Positions 63,837 through 64,000 of a stretch of 64,000 nucleotides of DNA are shown here, in pieces (within the stretch, counting starts at the first letter, position 1; each line of letters starts with the position of its first letter). The notes beneath the pieces are model-generated. The model ran no database searches, was not told where the DNA came from, and saw only the letters and a program-made list of their open reading frames with translations. The stretch lies in assembly GCF_022229005.1 (NCBI RefSeq), contig NZ_JAKKFD010000002.1, positions 186,001-250,000 of the forward strand, written 5' to 3'. Both the position numbers and the translations under genes were made by a program. This stretch comes from Micromonospora trifolii (GTDB taxonomy: Bacteria > Actinomycetota > Actinomycetes > Mycobacteriales > Micromonosporaceae).

Positions 63837-64000
63837 CCGTCGTCGGCGACGAGCAGCGGCCGTCGTGCGACAGCAGTCGTGCGCCGTGGCGTGGCCGTAG
63901 ACCAGGCGCGGGGAGTTCGGTGGTGCGTCGTCACGGAGCGCACCCGACCTCGGCCGTACGACCACCAAGATCGTCTTACGGTCGGGGCCCTCTCCATCGG

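Overview
The window is about 72% G+C. It looks like a chromosomal segment from a filamentous actinobacterium, most plausibly Micromonosporaceae (Micromonospora-like). The signs are GC-rich third positions, frequent GTG starts with 1-4 nt stop/start overlaps, Tat and lipoprotein signals, an F420-type luciferase-like enzyme, many one-component regulators (LacI, ROK, AraC, TetR, WYL, XRE-cupin), and a decayed DUF5753/DUF397 pair. The genus assignment is inference. I see no rRNA, tRNA, CRISPR array or replication origin.

Layout. 1-1915 (+): end of a rhamnose operon (aldolase/dehydrogenase fragment, then rhamnulokinase). 1958-7739 (-): a five-gene sugar operon (LacI regulator, FAD oxidoreductase, sugar-binding lipoprotein, two permeases), facing a secreted GH43-like protein (8060-9088) across two LacI-type operators. 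9096-11814: AraC regulator and a divergent flavin monooxygenase with 20-bp-phased direct repeats between them. 11930-19742: LtrA-like membrane protein, GNAT-like protein, a hydrolase that appears cut off by a palindromic repeat, aldo/keto reductase with divergent TetR regulator, an ABC-F protein behind a possible attenuator leader, and an alpha/beta hydrolase. 19753-24508: DUF305 lipoprotein, DUF1996 secreted protein with a CebR-like operator, a decayed IS200/IS605-type tnpB element, a secreted C39-like protein, and a 1.1-kb gene-free stretch full of palindromic repeats.

24509-37495: secreted S15 peptidase, XRE-cupin regulator, and a large co-oriented operon (27347-37495): a complete oligopeptide-type ABC importer, amidohydrolase, DUF885 hydrolase, SnoaL-like protein, TIGR04076 protein and an F420-dependent oxidoreductase. 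Four-nucleotide overlaps link most of these genes. This looks like uptake plus intracellular breakdown of an unidentified peptide-like substrate. 37597-42696: large secreted subtilase and small DUF proteins. 42789-49564 (-): a glycan-use operon (ROK regulator, GH27 alpha-galactosidase, GH95 fucosidase-type enzyme, GDSL esterase). 49660-57691: LysE relic, SEC-C protein, NmrA-type reductase with divergent AraC regulator, phospholipase C, WYL regulator with divergent VOC protein, aldo/keto reductase.

57765-63836 is a compositionally different, defence-island-like tail: a PD-(D/E)XK-DUF2075 helicase, a MazG-like NTP pyrophosphatase, an unknown 144-aa protein, a small stand-alone caspase-fold-like protein with a His/Cys pair, a DUF5753/DUF397 relic and an SF2 helicase. 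This tail is the best candidate for an undescribed system. Grouping its members as one system is inference.
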